This document shows positions 60,101 through 64,000 of a stretch of 64,000 nucleotides of DNA, one piece after another. Position 1 is the stretch's first letter. Every line of letters begins with the position of its first letter. Made by a program: the position numbers and the translations under genes. Below the pieces are notes generated by a model. That model was given only the letters and a program-made list of their open reading frames with translations, did not search any database and was not told the DNA's origin. The DNA comes from Boletus sp. NGJ (Eukaryota > Basidiomycota > Agaricomycetes > Boletales > Boletaceae), in NCBI GenBank assembly GCA_019096195.1, contig JAGTXK010000243.1, forward strand, positions 62,001 to 126,000. Direction: 5' to 3'.

Positions 60101-60442
60101 GGACCCAAAGGTCAGATAAAGATCCTCCCCAGAAGTAAATCGGCGGCGAAACAGCACATCTACGCATCACTAAAAACCCTCCGGAAAACCATCTTCCAAA
60201 AGTCCCCCCGAGCCGCCACCGCACTCGCCATTGACGACTCCCTCCCCTCCAACAAGTTCCTTAAACTCACCGACAACCTACCCAAACGCCACGCTGCCAC
60301 CATCTTCCAACTTCGCACCGGCCATGTACCCCTAAATAAACACCTCCACCGAATCTCCAAGTCGGACAACCCATCCTGCCCCCACTGCCCTGATCACGAC
60401 GAGACTGTCGCCCACCTCATCACAAAAATTGCAGAAACATAA
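60100..60442 (+). mobile_element. LINE (non-LTR) retrotransposon tail fragment
   Basis: About 110 codons of the C-terminal end of a fungal LINE polyprotein: IYASLKTLRKTIFQKSPRAA, FLKLTDNLPKRHAATIFQLR, TGHVPLNKHLHRISKSDNPS and CPHCPDHDETVAHLI. The last part is the CCHC-like cysteine motif (CxxC...H) found at the end of Tad-like elements after RNase H. The reading frame closes 12 codons later (TAA at 60440). Reverse transcriptase and endonuclease parts are absent, so this is a 5'-truncated remnant, as LINE insertions usually are. Confidence 0.7.
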
Positions 60443-60632
60443 CATGGCCAAACAAGGAGTGCTGCCGCCGGCTGACCTAAACAGGACAGCATTACCTGGT
60501 ACACGTCATCAGAGGAAATCGCAGCAGTATATTTTTCGTCGTCTCGTCCTCAGTCAGTCTGCTGTGAGCTGCGATCGGAACGATGTCAGTGGTGACTGCA
60601 ACATATTCTAGTATGTCCCTATGCAATGCTGA

Positions 60633-61535
60633 TCAAAATCCGCCATATCCATACTCGCCATAGAGATCATCCCACTCCTCTGTCTCCCAGTCGTCATTTG
60701 CACCTTCGCCAACAGTCTCCTCCTCCGACTCGGCTCCATCTCCCTCAGCATCACCTTCACTATCCCCCCCTAACATCACGGCAGCCCAATGTAGGCCCTC
60801 GTCCTCGTCGTCGTCGTCTTCCTCTTGCTGATCCCGTTCTCCCTCAGTGCCCTCATCTTCTCTCGGAACCTCCTCGACATCTCCTCCCTCCCTCTCACTC
60901 ATTCTCTCATCATGGTCATCTTCCAAAAATGTGTCCCAATCACGAGTGGCTTTGTGTCCCACTCCGCCGCCTCGGAACCGCATAAATATATCACGGTCGA
61001 CAAACCTGAGTCATCGCAATTAGTCGTACGTTGTTTTCGTAGATAGAGAAACTTACATATTAACAAAATAATACATCCAGTCGTGATACCCACCTGGTGC
61101 ACCATCCAATTTCCGACGAGCTTTCGAGGGCCCAAGTAGTTCATTTGTTGTACCAAATGCGAATCCTGGGATAAGATGGACTCCTCGGATGACATTCTTA
61201 GGGTCAACGAAGCCGAATGCGTCTGTGGAGCTATCATGGCAGTTAAAATACTGGAGTCGATGGAGCCGTTTTTGGCTCCATCCCGATGGGTAATTTAGGT
61301 CGCGGCCAAACCAACGGACAAAGAGAACGTCCATCCGCACTGGTGGCGAGAAGCCAGAATGCGCATTCTCGCGTACTTGCACGAGTACATGGAAGATATG
61401 AACAACACGAGCATACCAGTAGGGATGAGTTAGGGGGGCCGAGCACTGCGAGCGAAGCGAGCAGTGCGAGGGGGATAGGTGTGGGATGGGGGCCAGATAG
61501 GTAATAGGCGATGGGGCGACCGCTTCCAACGCCAC
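60633..61535 (-). CDS. Transposon-associated basidiomycete ORF (FMRFRGGGVGHKATR type), truncated
   Basis: Two exons on the minus strand, 61535 to about 61057 and about 61004 to 60633, joined by a GT-AG intron in phase. Blocks: YARVVHIFHVLVQV, DVLFVRWFGRDLNYPSGW, AFGFVDPKNVIRGVHLIPGF, then FVDRDIFMRFRGGGVGHKAT and a very acidic Glu/Asp tail. This C-terminal block recurs in long hypothetical proteins repeated many times in agaricomycete genomes, usually with DNA transposons; I know it from recurrence, not from a named domain. Those proteins are much longer, so this is likely a 5'-truncated copy. Its position in the repeat-rich right end agrees. Confidence 0.45.
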
Positions 61536-62720
61536 CTATTTCGTCCGGGGACTCATCAGACCTCTGGCGAATAGTAGAAAAGAATTTCTTGACTCTTACC
61601 TGTATTTATACGGGAAAGAGTCGCGCACGGACCATTAATATAACGTGGGAGAGCGGAGATAGACGCAGCGGAAATTAAACCGGATCTTGCCGGTAACACT
61701 CGGATCTTTCCGGTTGCGCTTCTGCGTGAGAATTCTCTCACGGCTCGACGGTAATTAAATTGCCGAGCCGGGTGGCGCAGTAACCGAGTCGGGCCGATCG
61801 GGACTTCGGTCCGATGCTTCTTTCGGCTATCTCCGGGATCGGTCTAGACCACTTACGTAATATTATCTCACCCCTTGCCGGGGGTGTGCCACCGTTAGGT
61901 TCTCTAAGTTATGAGACATCCTAGGGCATGCTAGGGTGGGTTCACCCTTACCCTAGGGTTACCTGAACCCTATTCTAGGGTTTAAATATACATGGCATGT
62001 CATATGCATAAGGTAAAGGAGATGTAAGGGTCACAATATTGATGTAGGCTTGATTGCTAGGCTTGCAAGTACTAGGTACTCCAGTGCAGGATTACATATT
62101 GAATAGTGTAGATGTGTAGGTTACTGTGGTGTGCATCTTTAAAATGCTTTCTAATACCTATAATCCATTGTCTTTTTCCACAGACAGAATCTAGTTCCCA
62201 AGTTGATAACACTTATGCAAATTAATCCTACACTGTTGAGTGGGCTTTGGGAGCCAGAGGTGCATACATGGCACTGCCACAATGCTGAAACATGGCTTGC
62301 CATCCTGGACGGCGAGCACTGGACCGCTATGCACGAAATGATCTACCTACTATAAGGGGTCAACTGGTTATGTGATATTGCTCGCCGTCCTGGACAGTAA
62401 GCCCAGATAGTTTTAAGTGAGACAATATGTTTACTATGATGGGCAAACCTGTCACCTAACAGAGCTCTGCATCAACGCTACACAGTGAGGCGAGCTTTCT
62501 TGCTAAGTGTACATAGTTGGCCAAGTAAAATACCGTGGCTGGATTATTTCACACTTGTATATACTAGTAATAACCCCTACTACCGTTTAGCACTTTCATG
62601 CATATAGAGTGACATGTGGCGCACATGTAATATTCCAGCCACAATCACATGACGCTCCGTCCTGGACGGCGAGTGTGTGTTAGGTGTGCGTGGGAACTTT
62701 TTCCATACACGGTCATCTTG
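61536..62720. repeat. Repeat-rich non-coding region with hairpins and telomere-like words
   Basis: No gene seen. Around 61,740-61,830 several short hairpins occur (CGGCTCGACGG...CCGAGCCG). At 61,920-61,990 there are clustered CCCTAGGGTT, CACCCTTACCC and GAACCC words that resemble degenerate telomere-type repeats. A palindromic word CCGTCCTGGACGGCGAG appears first at 62301, inverted at 62381 and again at 62655. Confidence 0.55.
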
Positions 62721-63142
62721 CATGGCCTCCGTCCGGGACGGCGAGCTGGTGTGTGGCAGCAGCTAACTCTATGGGGCAAGTGTAAGACATAATAATATTA
62801 CATATAATAATGATCTATGCAAGGCTCTCCGTCCGGGAAGGCGAGCTGGTGTGTGGCAGCGGCTAACTCTATGGGGCGAGTGTAAGGCATAATAATATTA
62901 CATATAATAATGATCTATGCAAGGCTCTCCGTCCGGGAAGGCGAGCTGGTGTGTGGCAGCGGCTAACTCTATGGGGCGAGTGTAAGGCATAATAATATTA
63001 CATATAATAATGATCTATGCAAGGCTCTCCGTCCGGGAAGGCGAGCTGGTGTGTGGCAGCGGCTAACTCTATGGGGCGAGTGTAAGACATAATAATATTA
63101 TACATAATAATGATCTATGCAAGGCTCTCCGTCCAGGAAGGC
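62721..63142. repeat. 100-bp tandem repeat, four full units and a partial fifth
   Basis: Units start at 62721, 62821, 62921, 63021 and 63121 (partial). Spacing is exactly 100 bases. Each unit opens with the palindromic word CTCCGTCCGGGAAGGCGAG, continues with a CTGGTGTGTGGCAGCGGCTA stretch and ends in an AT-rich segment (AATAATATTACATATAATAA). Units 2 and 3 are identical or nearly so; the first is the most diverged. No ORF spans it. Confidence 0.9.
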
Positions 63143-63588
63143 CTAGAGAGAACACACTCAACGGTACTTAACATATATAAGGATCTGCAAATATTTTCTT
63201 GGCCGCCGGCAAACTAGTATACACGTATGTTGCGCGCCTTCCTGGACGGCGGGTTTTTTACGACAATAACTATTTTTGGTTGTTTACATTTCGCTTAGGG
63301 TTTATCAATCAGTGGCACTGCCAAGGAAGTAAGATAAATAACCCATATGTTAATATTGATACGGGGGGATTATATCTAGCGGGTTGTGCTTGTGTAATCT
63401 TTTTCACGAATCTACTATCCATTTTAAGGGATCTAATCTAATTGGGTAAGGGCTACCATAGGGTACAGGTAACATCAACATAGCAAACCACGCACATGCG
63501 CCAATGGCGCATGTGCGCGTCCACAACAACATCGCAATAAAACATGAACAATCGAGTGTTGATAACGACGACTGCGGCATAAACGATG
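63143..63588. other. AT-rich spacer between tandem repeat and inverted repeat
   Basis: No gene supported. Contains one more CCTGGACGGCGGG palindromic word (63234-63253) and a 27-base near-perfect palindrome of CGCACATGCGCCA around 63504. Confidence 0.5.
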
Positions 63589-64000
63589 AACAGATGAAAA
63601 CGAGGAATATGTTGAGTGTAGTTATACAGCGCGCACATGCGCGCATGGCGCATGTGCGTGTGAAATAAGCAACAACAACAAGACACATGTTTCACATTTA
63701 TACGACAAACACGCCGATGCGCCATGAGAGCATCTGCTCAGTTGATAGGTGTGTCGTACTGAGGTCTTGTTTGTTGTTTGTTTCCCGCGCACATGTGCAC
63801 ATGTGCGCATGGGACGCGCCTGTCCTATAGTACGACACACCTATCAACTGAGCAGATGCTCTCATGGCGCATCGGCGTGTTTGTCGTATAAATGTGAAAC
63901 ATGTGTCTTGTTGTTGTTGCTTATTTCACACGCACATGCGCCATGCGCGCATGTGCGCGCTGTATAACTACACTCAACATATTCCTCGTTTTCATCTGTT
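63589..64000. repeat. 172-bp perfect inverted repeat with 68-base loop (reaches window end)
   Basis: The left arm 63589-63760 and the right arm 63829-64000 are reverse complements throughout (all positions compared sum to 127589, e.g. AACAGATGAAAACGAGG against CCTCGTTTTCATCTGTT). The loop 63761-63828 holds a 22-base perfect palindrome, GCGCACATGTGC followed by ACATGTGCGC (63787-63808). Each arm contains another GCGCACATGCGC-type palindrome. The right arm ends exactly at the window edge, so the arms may be longer. Confidence 0.93.

Noticed and set aside
63622-63967. Two 72-codon ORFs with identical ends on opposite strands
   Set aside because: They are the same arm of the inverted repeat read from each side, not two genes.
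1-64000. CRISPR arrays, bacterial operons, origins
   Set aside because: Sequence is clearly eukaryotic; the only regular array (62721-63142) is a 100-bp direct tandem repeat without spacers.

Overview
The window is nuclear DNA of a filamentous basidiomycete, most likely an agaricomycete. Genes are cut by many 45-65 nt introns with short donors and CTRAY-like branch points, several exons are tiny, and typical agaricomycete families are present: beta-flanking-type DUF7721 protein, 'macrofage activating glycoprotein' paralogues, YABBY/HMG protein, Crinkler-type header, mushroom-type WD40 protein. I re-read the splice sites by hand; most models below close in phase from ATG to stop.

Left part (1-26 kb), mostly housekeeping: mitochondrial Lon protease (minus, cut by the left edge), GMP synthase, a PINIT-like protein, DNA polymerase delta subunit 3 (POL32/CDC27), tRNA-Val(CAC), a 213-aa orphan (minus), the cytoplasmic 5'-3' exoribonuclease XRN1 with 20 exons, a WD40 protein (minus), then galactokinase and aldose 1-epimerase in tandem, a small galactose-utilisation pair.

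Middle (26-35.5 kb): an inverted galactokinase gene fragment lies against a decayed Crinkler-type effector gene with two header domains and a kinase-like end. Next come a HAM1-like (TULIP-type lipid-binding) protein, a small YABBY/HMG-box protein and the first of two GPI-anchored secreted glycoprotein genes.

A complete-looking 7.8-kb CACTA-type DNA transposon (35,544-43,334) has terminal inverted repeats starting CACAGTGGG/CACTGTGGG, a GTAT target duplication, subterminal GTACTGAA repeats, a Tnp2/DUF4218 transposase and a divergent second gene.

Right part (43.8-59.2 kb): phosphatidylserine decarboxylase with two C2 domains, a DUF7721/beta-flanking-like protein, the second glycoprotein paralogue, indoleamine 2,3-dioxygenase (minus), a MYND-finger protein and the PP1 inhibitor YPI1. 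From 59.3 kb to the right edge the DNA becomes repetitive: LINE tail, a transposon-associated ORF, a recurring CCGTCCnGGACGGCGAG palindrome, 100-bp tandem repeats, and a 172-bp perfect inverted repeat whose outer edge coincides with the window end.
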